A DNA stretch of 7,916 bases, from contig PWMM01000263.1 of assembly GCA_003558195.1 (NCBI GenBank), positions 1-7,916 on the forward strand. Reading direction: 5' to 3'. Every line of letters begins with the position of its first letter. Within the stretch, counting starts at the first letter, position 1. The position numbers and the translations under genes were made by a program. The notes beneath the pieces are model-generated. The model worked only from the letters and a program-made list of their open reading frames with translations. It was not told the origin of the DNA and searched no databases. Shown here piece by piece: positions 1 to 5,810 of the stretch. The stretch is from Syntrophomonadaceae bacterium. GTDB taxonomy: Bacteria > Bacillota > Dethiobacteria > DTU022.

Positions 1-1
1 G

Positions 2-205
2 ATTAAAAAAATCATTATTGAAGATGGCATTTCTCCCGGGAAAAAGCTGGCTATTGTCATGCTTGATGTGGCTAACCCTGAAGACTATATTGTTAAAGTA
101 GGGGAGACGAACCTTCAGTACAGGGCTTCAATTGAGGGTTTCAGGGGTGAGGTTGATGAAGCTGATGCAGACCGGAGTAAGGTTTCGGTAATTAAGCAAG
201 ATTAA
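2..205 (+). CDS. C-terminal part of an unrecognised protein (5' end outside window)
   Basis: A frame open from the left edge reads 67 residues and stops at TAA 203-205. The codon choice and the clean stop look like a real gene tail. The visible part begins with a lysine/isoleucine segment (IKKIIIEDG), followed by a turn-rich SPGKK and a beta-like stretch (KLAIVMLDV). It then has YIVKVGETNLQYRASIEGF and an acidic tail with EVDEADADRSK. There is no membrane segment and no Cys or His cluster. I do not recognise a family, so the function is unknown. It is on the same strand as the methyltransferase, about 200 bases upstream, with a terminator-like hairpin between them, so the two are probably separate transcripts. 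Whether it is full length cannot be seen here. Confidence 0.7.
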   Translation: MKKIIIEDGISPGKKLAIVMLDVANPEDYIVKVGETNLQYRASIEGFRGEVDEADADRSKVSVIKQD

Positions 206-285
206 GCCTTTCCCTTAAAAAATTTAGTTGATTTTAGCAACAGCTTTTATCCCCTGGGCGCTGATAAGACTTGTGATTGCAGATT

Positions 286-308
286 TTGCTCTTAAGGAGC
301 AATGTTTT
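286..308 (+). terminator. Weak intrinsic-terminator-like hairpin after the first gene
   Basis: TTGCTC (286-291) and GAGCAA (297-302) form a perfect 6-bp stem around the 5-base loop TTAAG, followed by TGTTTT (303-308). It lies 80 bases after the stop at 205. The stem is short and the T-run is interrupted, so termination is plausible but may be inefficient. The rest of the interval 206-404 shows no convincing promoter pair and no other gene on either strand. Confidence 0.4.
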
Positions 309-390
309 AAAAAACTGGCTTGCCCATCTAAATGATTGCTTTGCCAGATCACAAACCGGAACAAAATTCCCTTTTTGATAAGAATGGTAA

Positions 391-396
391 AAGGAG
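391..396 (+). promoter_or_regulatory. Ribosome binding site that fixes the methyltransferase start at TTG 405
   Basis: AAGGAG at 391-396 lies 8 bases before TTG 405, which is ideal spacing. The longer in-frame alternatives, TTG 336 and ATG 384, have no comparable purine-rich site upstream. Confidence 0.75.
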
Positions 397-404
397 AGCA
401 GTTA

Positions 405-1529
405 TTGCAGACCACACACCGCTTGATTTTTAAAGATGCCCGGAAGCTTGATTTTTTGGAAGAAGCCAGTATAGACCTGGTGGTAACTTCTCCACCCTAC
501 CCGATGATTGAAATGTGGGACCGGCAGTTTTGCGAAGTGGACCCGGGTATCGCCCTTTTTATTGAGCGGGGTGAATACTTAAACGCTTTTGAAGCGATGC
601 ATGCACTGCTCGATCAGATCTGGCAGGAAGTGGCCCGGGTTATGAAAAACGGCGCTTATGCCTGTATCAATATTGGTGACGCCACCCGGACGTTTGACGG
701 CCGCTTCCGCCTTTATGCCAACCATGCCCGGATTATTAAGTGTTTTTTGGAGCTTGGCTTTGATGTGCTGCCCCTGATCCTGTGGCGTAAACAGACCAAT
801 GCCCCCAATAAATTTATGGGCTCAGGAATGCTGCCGGCCGGGGCTTACGTTACCCTGGAACATGAATATATCCTCATTTTCCGTAAAGGTTCCAAAAGGG
901 TTTTTCAAACGGCAGCAGATAAGCACCAGCGGAGGCAAAGCAGCTATTTTTGGGAAGAAAGAAATACCTGGTTTTCTGATCTATGGGATTTTAAGGGAAC
1001 CAGGCAGGGCTTGCCTGACCAGCAGCTTAGAAAAAGAAGCGGCGCTTTTCCCCTGGAACTGCCCCTGCGCCTGATCAACATGTATTCGCTGCTGGAAGAT
1101 ACGGTGCTGGACCCCTTTGCGGGAACGGGTTCAACAACCTTCGCTGCGCTGTCAGCAGGCAGGAACAGTATTGCTGTTGAGCTTGACTCTACTTTTTCAG
1201 GTTTAATTAAAGACAGGCTTTTTGAGGACTCTGATCTTTTAAACAGCTACAACCTGGGCCGGATTACTAGCCACCTGGATTTTATCCGGGAATATAGTAA
1301 AAAGCAGGGCCGCTTGAAATACCTGAATAATTATTTTGGTTTTCCGGTCATGACCAGGCAGGAGCAAGATCTAAAATTGCCTTTTGTCCGTTCAGTTGAA
1401 GAAACAGCTCCAGACTTCTACAGCGCCCGCTATTTCGACGATCATTACGTGCAGGGTATGGAAGCAGAAAAACTTGACCTTGAATATTTCAGGTTTGATC
1501 AGGGCATTCAAACAAGGCTTGATTTTTAA
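405..1529 (+). CDS. Site-specific DNA methyltransferase, beta class, SPPY type (probable N4-cytosine or N6-adenine)
   Basis: This enzyme transfers a methyl group from S-adenosylmethionine to an exocyclic amino group in a specific DNA sequence. From TTG 405 it is 374 residues. The catalytic motif IV, TSPPYP, is at residues 28-33. The SAM-binding motif I, DPFAGTGS, is at about 236-243, followed by the acidic motif II segment (AVELD). Catalytic motif before SAM motif is the beta-class order. SPPY rather than D/NPPY favours N4-cytosine methylation, though this motif does not fully decide the base. Between them, INIGDATR looks like another conserved motif, and the stretch around 125-225 probably holds target recognition. 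About 130 residues follow motif I, including FGFPVMTRQEQD. The frame extends upstream to TTG 336, but only TTG 405 has a good ribosome binding site, and a start there puts HRLIFKDAR at the N-terminus as is usual in such enzymes. No endonuclease is adjacent on the visible sides, so it may be an orphan. Target sequence unknown. Confidence 0.93.
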   Translation: MQTTHRLIFKDARKLDFLEEASIDLVVTSPPYPMIEMWDRQFCEVDPGIALFIERGEYLNAFEAMHALLDQIWQEVARVMKNGAYACINIGDATRTFDGRFRLYANHARIIKCFLELGFDVLPLILWRKQTNAPNKFMGSGMLPAGAYVTLEHEYILIFRKGSKRVFQTAADKHQRRQSSYFWEERNTWFSDLWDFKGTRQGLPDQQLRKRSGAFPLELPLRLINMYSLLEDTVLDPFAGTGSTTFAALSAGRNSIAVELDSTFSGLIKDRLFEDSDLLNSYNLGRITSHLDFIREYSKKQGRLKYLNNYFGFPVMTRQEQDLKLPFVRSVEETAPDFYSARYFDDHYVQGMEAEKLDLEYFRFDQGIQTRLDF

Positions 1530-1535
1530 ATCATG

Positions 1536-1571
1536 TTAAAGCCTAACCCCGGCCTTGCCGGTTAAGCTTAA
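1536..1571 (+). repeat. Long imperfect inverted repeat after the methyltransferase gene
   Basis: TTAA 1536-1539 pairs with 1568-1571, GC 1541-1542 with 1566-1567, TAACC 1544-1548 with GGTTA 1560-1564, and GGC 1551-1553 with GCC 1557-1559. The loop is CTT. A1540 and CC 1549-1550 are bulged, and C1543/A1565 is a mismatch. That is 14 base pairs in all, starting 6 bases after the stop codon. No T-run follows, so it is not a standard intrinsic terminator. It could protect a 3' end or act with Rho. Confidence 0.45.
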
Positions 1572-1617
1572 GAAAGCCGTATTTGGTGTTTTCAGGGTTA
1601 AGATGGCAGCAGGTCGG

Positions 1618-1647
1618 TATACATTTTAAGCCTGGCCGGGTTATAAT
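1618..1647 (+). promoter_or_regulatory. Probable sigma-A promoter for the IclR-family gene
   Basis: A perfect -10 box TATAAT is at 1642-1647. The best -35 match is TATACA at 1618-1623 (4 of 6 bases of TTGACA) with an 18-base spacer. Transcription would begin near 1654 and give a leader of about 65 bases before TTG 1719. A partial match at -35 would suit a regulated or modest promoter. No clear palindromic operator was found beside it. Confidence 0.5.
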
Positions 1648-1707
1648 AGGGTTCAGAAAGTATAGCGCTCTGGCCCTTTAACCGAACATAGATGTCAGTA
1701 AGGGAGT

Positions 1708-1712
1708 GGAGG
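1708..1712 (+). promoter_or_regulatory. Ribosome binding site supporting the TTG start of the IclR gene
   Basis: GGAGG, in the context TGGAGGT (1707-1713), lies 6 bases before TTG 1719. No in-frame ATG near the N-terminus has a comparable site, so TTG is the likely start. Confidence 0.75.
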
Positions 1713-1718
1713 TAACCA

Positions 1719-2516
1719 TTGAATCCGAGCAATAACTTTAATAAGTACCCGGTGCAAACCCTTGAAAAAGCCCTGCAGATTGTCAACCTTATGAAAGATG
1801 GGCCTTCTAGCGGGATCAGGATCAAAGATATAAGTCAAAAGCTTAATATGGGCAAAAGTACAGTGCACCGGATTTTAAATACGCTGGCCGCTTACGGCTA
1901 TGTTGAACAGGGCAGTGACAGTAAAAAATATCGTTTGGGCTGGAAGTTTTTTGAAGTGGGTAGCGTCATCCCCCGGCAACGCAATTTGACTAACGTGGAA
2001 TTGAAAGTACTCTGGGATCTCTGTGATCGCTATGAAGAAACGGTTAACCTGGGTGTCAGGGTCTATGATAAAGTGGCCATCGTGGCCAAAGCGGATCCCC
2101 AAAAAGTGCTGTTTAAAACCGGTCCGTACCTGGGAGAGCAGGAACCTGTTCATGCTACGGGTCTTGGTAAAGCCCTGATCTCTGAACTTGAAGATGGGGA
2201 GCTCGACAAACTATTCTCCGGCAAATCGCTGGAACAGTATACCCCCAATACCATTACCAGCCTGGCAGAGTTAAAAAATCATTTAGAAGAAGTTCGTGAA
2301 CAGGGTTATGCCATGGACGAGGAAGAGCTATCCATTGGCTTGACCTGTATCGCCATGCCGGTCTATAACTTCAGTCATGAAATAATTGCGGCCATGAGTA
2401 TCAGCGGCCCTACCTTCAGAATGGACCAGCATAAAATTAAAAATTGTTATGCCGGGTTAAAAAAAGCCTGCAATTCTATTTCAGCATACTTCGGATCATC
2501 TAACGGCATGCAGTAA
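1719..2516 (+). CDS. IclR-family transcriptional regulator
   Basis: This is a cytoplasmic one-component regulator of 265 residues, normal for the family. Residues 13-65 form the N-terminal winged helix-turn-helix, with the recognition helix in GKSTVHRILNTL (45-56) and the wing reaching YRLG (71-74). A linker helix leads to the C-terminal effector domain. Family signatures there are HATGLGKA (145-152), the DEEE segment at 200-203, GLTCIAMPV (207-215) and MSISGPTF (226-233). The start is TTG. Known IclR proteins act as repressors or activators that sense small organic acids or aromatic metabolites, often for nearby genes. Here the gene is just upstream of, and co-directional with, the amidohydrolase-TRAP-racemase cluster, so control of that cluster is the natural inference. 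A terminator at 2570-2604 means the two are probably transcribed separately. Effector unknown. Confidence 0.95.
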   Translation: MNPSNNFNKYPVQTLEKALQIVNLMKDGPSSGIRIKDISQKLNMGKSTVHRILNTLAAYGYVEQGSDSKKYRLGWKFFEVGSVIPRQRNLTNVELKVLWDLCDRYEETVNLGVRVYDKVAIVAKADPQKVLFKTGPYLGEQEPVHATGLGKALISELEDGELDKLFSGKSLEQYTPNTITSLAELKNHLEEVREQGYAMDEEELSIGLTCIAMPVYNFSHEIIAAMSISGPTFRMDQHKIKNCYAGLKKACNSISAYFGSSNGMQ

Positions 2517-2569
2517 GCCCACTATACCAGGCTTTTAAGGGCTCATAAAAATTGTACATATAATTTTAT

Positions 2570-2604
2570 AAAAATAGCTTTATCCGCTAAAGCATATTTT
2601 TTTT
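2570..2604 (+). terminator. Intrinsic terminator of the IclR gene
   Basis: AAAAATA at 2570-2576 (read with A2570) and GCTTT at 2577-2581 pair with AAAGC at 2589-2593 and TATTTTT from 2595 to 2601. The loop is ATCCGCT, with A2594 bulged. The 12-bp, mostly A-U stem runs into a T-run of eight (2597-2604). It lies about 55 bases after the stop codon. A smaller AAGCC/GGCTT hairpin (2515-2534) overlaps the stop and may contribute. The stem is AT-rich, so efficiency is uncertain. Confidence 0.6.
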
Positions 2605-2774
2605 GCCCCAAATAATTCTATATATAAGAACTAAGTATTTTATTTAGAAATTTTTTTGGGATTTTGGCAGGATCTGAAATCTTTTTACCGAATAGTTAAT
2701 GCCATCAGAAAAGTTTAGAAATTTATGGACCGCGCTTTCAACCATCAAAAAGCTTAAGAAAAGAGTTCAGTCAA
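2605..2774 (+). promoter_or_regulatory. AT-rich leader of the catabolic cluster, probable regulatory region
   Basis: This gap before the amidohydrolase carries no credible gene. It follows the IclR terminator, so the cluster promoter is expected here. Single half-matches exist: TATAAG at 2623-2628, TTGGCA at 2664-2669 (5 of 6 for -35) and TAGAAA at 2716-2721. None makes a well-spaced pair, so I do not assign a promoter. A promoter that is weak on its own would fit an activator-dependent system. The region contains the direct repeat listed separately, which is a candidate regulator site. Confidence 0.4.
2643..2724 (+). repeat. Two copies of an 11-base direct repeat in the cluster leader
   Basis: TTTAGAAATTT occurs at 2643-2653 and again at 2714-2724, 71 bases apart start to start, roughly seven helical turns. 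They could be paired protein-binding sites. In such AT-rich DNA a chance repeat is quite possible. Confidence 0.4.
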
Positions 2775-3959
2775 ATGGCAAATCCCAGGCAGGCTGTAAA
2801 AAAAATAATTGATGAAGTTATTGCCATGCGAAGAGATTTCCATGCTAACCCGGAACTGGGCTTTGAAGAATACCGGACTGCTGAAAAAATTGAAGAGTAC
2901 TTGCAAGCCCTGGGCCTGGAAACAGAAAGGGTGGCTAAAACCGGTGTGACGGCCATAATCGAAGGCAAGAGCGCTAAGCCGCTTTTAATGCTGCGCGCTG
3001 ACATGGATGCCCTCCCGGTGGAAGAAGTCAATAACTTGGATTATTGCTCGACCTGTCCTGGCGTGATGCATGCCTGCGGCCACGATGCCCACATGGCCAT
3101 GCTGCTGGGTGCAGCCAGAATTCTTAATGACTGGCGCGGTGAACTGGAAGGTAGTGTTAAACTGGTCTTCCAGCCCAACGAGGAAGAAGCCGGTGCCCTG
3201 GCCATGATTAAAGCCGGGGTTTTAGATAACCCCCCGATAGATGCAGCCATGGGTCTGCATCTCTGGTCTCCCCTAAAAACCGGGAAAGTGGGGATTAATG
3301 CAGGAGCTGTGATGGGCGGCCTTGATATTTTTAAGATCACTATCCGGGGAAAGGGAGGTCATACCGCTTATCCTGAAACTGCGGTTGATCCTTTAATTGC
3401 AGCGGCAGATATCATAAAAACGGCCCAGCGTATTCAAACCCGTGATATCAGTCTTTTAAAACCAACAGCCATTATGTTCGGTCGCATCTCCGGGGGCAGT
3501 AAAGCCAATATCATACCGGACAAGGTTACCCTTGAGGGTTCAGTTCGCACTCTTTACCCCGATTATGAAGAAGAAAATCCGATCGAGCGTTTAAAAAACC
3601 TTGCGGAAAATGTGTGCGCTGTGCATGGTTGCGGTTGTTGTTTTGAATATTACAGGGAAAATATCCCGTTAATTAATGATCAAGATCTGTCCCACCTGGC
3701 TTCTGAGGTTGCCGGTGAAATGGTTAGTGTAACCGGGCTTGTTTCAGACCTGGTCTGTATGGCCAGCGAGGATTTTTCCGAATTTACCGCGCGGGTGCCG
3801 GGGGTATTTGTTTTTATCGGTACCGGTAATAAAGAGAAAAAGAGCGACTACCCGCATCATAATCCACGCTTTAATATCGATGAGGACAGTTTGTCGCTGG
3901 GAGTGGAAATGCTAATCAGTTTTGCTCTGAAATTTTTTCAGAAAGGAGGGGTGAAATAA
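2775..3959 (+). CDS. M20D-family amidohydrolase (N-acyl amino acid / hippurate hydrolase type)
   Basis: This is a soluble di-metal enzyme that cleaves the amide bond of N-acyl amino acids or related conjugates. Its 394 residues are typical of the family. The M20D signatures are LRADMDALPVEE near residues 73-84, ACGHDAH around C101, H103 and H106, QPNEEEAG at 133-140 with the catalytic and metal-binding glutamates (E136/E137), and GLHLW with H162. The dimerisation-domain signature GKGGHTAYP has H196, and YPHHNPRF carries the final metal ligand, probably H362. All expected metal ligands are present. The usual QPAEE is QPNEE here. There is no signal peptide, so it acts in the cytoplasm, presumably on what the neighbouring TRAP system imports. 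The ribosome binding site is unusually weak (AAGAG 2761-2765) compared with its neighbours, and no alternative in-frame start is better. The exact acyl and amino acid substrate cannot be told. Confidence 0.94.
   Translation: MANPRQAVKKIIDEVIAMRRDFHANPELGFEEYRTAEKIEEYLQALGLETERVAKTGVTAIIEGKSAKPLLMLRADMDALPVEEVNNLDYCSTCPGVMHACGHDAHMAMLLGAARILNDWRGELEGSVKLVFQPNEEEAGALAMIKAGVLDNPPIDAAMGLHLWSPLKTGKVGINAGAVMGGLDIFKITIRGKGGHTAYPETAVDPLIAAADIIKTAQRIQTRDISLLKPTAIMFGRISGGSKANIIPDKVTLEGSVRTLYPDYEEENPIERLKNLAENVCAVHGCGCCFEYYRENIPLINDQDLSHLASEVAGEMVSVTGLVSDLVCMASEDFSEFTARVPGVFVFIGTGNKEKKSDYPHHNPRFNIDEDSLSLGVEMLISFALKFFQKGGVK
3940..3954 (+). other. Strong Shine-Dalgarno-like sequence at the 3' end of the amidohydrolase gene, without a start codon
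   Basis: AGAAAGGAGGGGTGA spans the last codons and the stop region of the amidohydrolase gene. It matches the complement of the 16S rRNA 3' end over AGAAAGGAGG. No ATG, GTG or TTG at normal spacing opens a frame: the GTG inside it reads only two codons to TAA. The next gene starts 70 bases further on with its own site (AGGGGG 4011-4016). Confidence 0.55.
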
Positions 3960-3972
3960 TAAAATAACCTGG

Positions 3973-4001
3973 TTTACATGTGATGATGTTAGAGTTTTTA
4001 T
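3973..4001 (+). promoter_or_regulatory. Possible internal promoter before the TRAP genes
   Basis: TTTACA (3973-3978, 5 of 6 bases of TTGACA) is followed after 17 bases by TTTTAT (3996-4001, 4 of 6 of TATAAT). The predicted transcript would begin about 16 bases before the start codon at 4024, just ahead of the ribosome binding site. This is a modest match in an AT-rich gap. No terminator separates the amidohydrolase and TRAP genes, so read-through is the default expectation. Confidence 0.3.
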
Positions 4002-4023
4002 CTTATTTTTAGGGGGTATGTAG

Positions 4024-5178
4024 ATGTTTGTTAAGAATAAATTATGGTTAATGTTGATTTTGGTGACAGTGTTGGCTTTGGGGATGGTACTGGTATCCGG
4101 CTGTGCCGAAGAAGCACCGGTGGAAGAGCCGGTAGAAGAGGATCCGGTCGAAGAAGAGCCGGAGGAAGAAGTGGATGAGGAAGTGGAAGTAGATGAGCCT
4201 GTCCTTGACCAGGTCATTGAAGCCAGGCTGGCTTCTGAAGAAATCGAAGGCGATTTCATGACCGTATGGGCGGAAAACTTCTCTGAACACATGTATGACT
4301 GGTCTGACGGCATGTTCCAGCTCGATGTTTATCCTTACGGGACCCTGGGTGATGCCCGGGACATTAACGAGCTGGCCCAGCTGGGTGTAGTGGAGTACGT
4401 GTTCTCCGACTTTGCCTGGATCGGTGCTTTTGTGCCAGAGGCGACTGTTTTCGGCCTGCATTATCTCTGGCCGGAAGAACGGCCCTGGGAAGTAAAGGAC
4501 TGGGTGGTCCGAAACGGCGAGACCATGGTAATTTTAGAAGAAAGTTACCGCCGTGAAGGCCTGGTGCCCTTGAGCATCATGTTTGAAGGTTGGCAGTGGA
4601 TTACATCAAATGATCCAGTCAGGACCATAGATGATATGCAGGGCTTCGATGTGCGCATTATGCCTTCTGATATGCTTAACGATCAGTACTTAGGCCTTGG
4701 CGCATCACCGACCCCGATGGCGTTTGGGGAAGTCTACAGCGGCCTGCAGACCGGCCTGATAGACGGCCAGGTCAACCCGCTTTTTGCTATTAGGAGCATG
4801 AACTTCTACGAAGTACAGGATTACTTTACCCAGATTTATGCCGAGGTGTTTGTCGGCATTCCGACTATCAACATGGTCTTCTTTGACTCCCTGCCCGAAG
4901 AAGTGCAGCAGGAACACCGTGATTGGTGGGCCGATGCTATTCTCCCGGCTGCAGACTGGATTAATGAGCGGCATGAAACCGACCTGCAGGCAATGCTGGA
5001 TGAGCGTCCTGAAATTGAAATAATCGAAGTGACCGGTGAAGATCAGGATGAATTCAGGGAAGCCGCAATGGCTGCCCATGAAAAGTTCTTCGAGCATGGT
5101 GGCCCCAATGCACAGGCAATCTATGATGCCCTGGTTAGCGATATTGAGCAGGCTAAAGTGGAGCTTGGTATTGAATAA
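4024..5178 (+). CDS. dctP: TRAP transporter solute-binding lipoprotein (DctP family) with acidic tether
   Basis: This is the extracytoplasmic receptor that captures a carboxylate and delivers it to the QM membrane subunits. A positively charged start (KNK), a hydrophobic core and lipobox LVSGC put the lipidated cysteine at residue 27, anchoring it to the outer face of the membrane. Residues 28-62 are a low-complexity PVEE-like tether with 20 acidic residues and no K or R. The DctP domain follows, with YPYGTLGD, DMQGFDVRIM and FGEVYSGLQTGLIDGQVNP (234 onward). R211 in DVRIM matches the conserved arginine that binds the substrate carboxylate. The mature protein is strongly acidic, with only three lysines by my reading. 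It is 384 residues against about 330 for the family; the excess is mostly the tether. The start ATG follows AGGGGG at 7-base spacing. The substrate is not deducible, though the neighbouring amidohydrolase hints at an acylated amino acid. Confidence 0.95.
   Translation: MFVKNKLWLMLILVTVLALGMVLVSGCAEEAPVEEPVEEDPVEEEPEEEVDEEVEVDEPVLDQVIEARLASEEIEGDFMTVWAENFSEHMYDWSDGMFQLDVYPYGTLGDARDINELAQLGVVEYVFSDFAWIGAFVPEATVFGLHYLWPEERPWEVKDWVVRNGETMVILEESYRREGLVPLSIMFEGWQWITSNDPVRTIDDMQGFDVRIMPSDMLNDQYLGLGASPTPMAFGEVYSGLQTGLIDGQVNPLFAIRSMNFYEVQDYFTQIYAEVFVGIPTINMVFFDSLPEEVQQEHRDWWADAILPAADWINERHETDLQAMLDERPEIEIIEVTGEDQDEFREAAMAAHEKFFEHGGPNAQAIYDALVSDIEQAKVELGIE
4117..4170 (+). repeat. Imperfect 12-base repeats encoding the acidic tether
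   Basis: Four copies of a CCGGTNGAAGAG-like unit occur at 4117-4128, 4129-4140, 4144-4155 and 4159-4170. The first two are directly adjacent and the others are offset by one extra codon. They encode PVEE or PEEE. Such units can grow or shrink by replication slippage, so tether length may vary between strains. Confidence 0.7.
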
Positions 5179-5197
5179 ACGATAAATAACCTGAAGC

Positions 5198-5233
5198 AGG
5201 CCCTGAAGCGTACAATGCGCTTCAGGGCTTTTT
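5198..5233 (+). terminator. Perfect intrinsic terminator/attenuator between the TRAP P and Q genes
   Basis: GCCCTGAAGCG (5200-5210) and CGCTTCAGGGC (5218-5228) form a perfect 11-bp stem with the 7-base loop TACAATG. The stem can be extended by a G-U and an A-U pair, and TTTTT follows (5229-5233). It starts about 20 bases after the binding-protein stop and ends 18 bases before the next start codon. Within an operon it probably acts as a partial terminator and as a 3' block to exonucleases, giving more binding protein than membrane subunits. Confidence 0.88.
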
Positions 5234-5251
5234 AAAAGTGAGGTTATCGAG

Positions 5252-5779
5252 ATGAGCGGTTTTTTAAAAATAGTAGGTAAATTAGTTGATTATTTTGAAG
5301 TAACGGTTTTGAGCGTGGGAGTTTTTCTTTTGGCAGCTCTTTTGATCGCCAACGTCATTGCCCGTAATTTTTTCCGCAGTATCTACTATGCCGAAGAAGT
5401 TTCCATGATCCTGGTAATATTCATCACCTTTGTCGGTGTCAGTTACGCAGTGCGTAAAGCCAGGCACATCCGCATGGGCGCTATTTTTGATGCCATGCCA
5501 CCCAGGGTGCAGAAGGTATTTTTGCTTATAATTGCCTCCTATAGTGCTATCGTGATGTTTTTAATGGCATATTATGCTTACGAGTACGTGGCTACCGCCC
5601 GTATGACCATGCAGGTCACCCCTTCTTTGCGGATCCCGTACTGGATGACCGTGGTAATCGTGGTGATTGGGTTTGCCTCGGCCGGTATTCAGTATATCCG
5701 CACCATTATCAAAAACATTGTTGAAAAAGATGTCTGGCTCTCACCTGAGCAGCAGAGTGAGTATGAAGCCGAAGGATAA
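5252..5779 (+). CDS. dctQ: TRAP transporter small membrane subunit (DctQ family)
   Basis: This small integral membrane partner of the large TRAP subunit stabilises it and helps dock the binding protein. Its 175 residues are usual for DctQ. Four hydrophobic segments lie at about 16-36, 50-66, 88-108 and 129-149. Family hallmarks are VIARNFF (35-41), the acidic pair EE at 48-49 before the second helix, and the basic AVRKARHIRM (66-75) after it. The C-terminus is charged and ends in EYEAEG. ATG 5252 has GAGG (5240-5243) 8 bases upstream. It follows the binding-protein gene after the hairpin at 5198-5233 and precedes the large subunit by 31 bases, the standard P-Q-M order. As a separate gene it shows that this is not a QM fusion. 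Confidence 0.93.
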   Translation: MSGFLKIVGKLVDYFEVTVLSVGVFLLAALLIANVIARNFFRSIYYAEEVSMILVIFITFVGVSYAVRKARHIRMGAIFDAMPPRVQKVFLLIIASYSAIVMFLMAYYAYEYVATARMTMQVTPSLRIPYWMTVVIVVIGFASAGIQYIRTIIKNIVEKDVWLSPEQQSEYEAEG

Positions 5780-5810
5780 AATATTTATTAAGAAAGGTGG
5801 TGAGATATAG

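Noticed and set aside
241..268. Hairpin-like CTTTTATC ... GATAAG in the first intergenic gap
   Set aside because: Only five pairs with a 12-base loop and no T-run; weaker than the element at 286-308.
336..404. N-terminal extension of the methyltransferase
   Set aside because: No ribosome binding site precedes TTG 336 or ATG 384, whereas TTG 405 has AAGGAG at 8 bases.
224..415. Minus-strand 63-codon frame in the gap before the methyltransferase
   Set aside because: It lacks a convincing ribosome binding site and overlaps the start of the methyltransferase. Its composition looks like chance.
2660..2680. Possible sigma-54 type promoter at TTTTGGCAGG
   Set aside because: The GG is not followed by GC at the required distance; the position holds AA.
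2725..2757. Ten-codon frame in the leader of the amidohydrolase gene, possible leader peptide
   Set aside because: It has no ribosome binding site, no codon run suggesting attenuation and no terminator hairpin after it.
3983..4012. Nine-codon frame just before the binding-protein gene
   Set aside because: No ribosome binding site, and its stop overlaps the site of the real gene. Probably chance.
3912..4313. Minus-strand frame rich in Ser/Thr/Gly, resembling a mucin-like protein
   Set aside because: It is the antisense of the GAA/GAG/CCG repeats that encode the acidic tether. It has no ribosome binding site and overlaps two well-supported genes.
4048..5097. Minus-strand frames of 130-137 codons across the binding-protein gene
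   Set aside because: They are shadows of a strongly coding + strand gene, with no ribosome binding sites and no family signatures.
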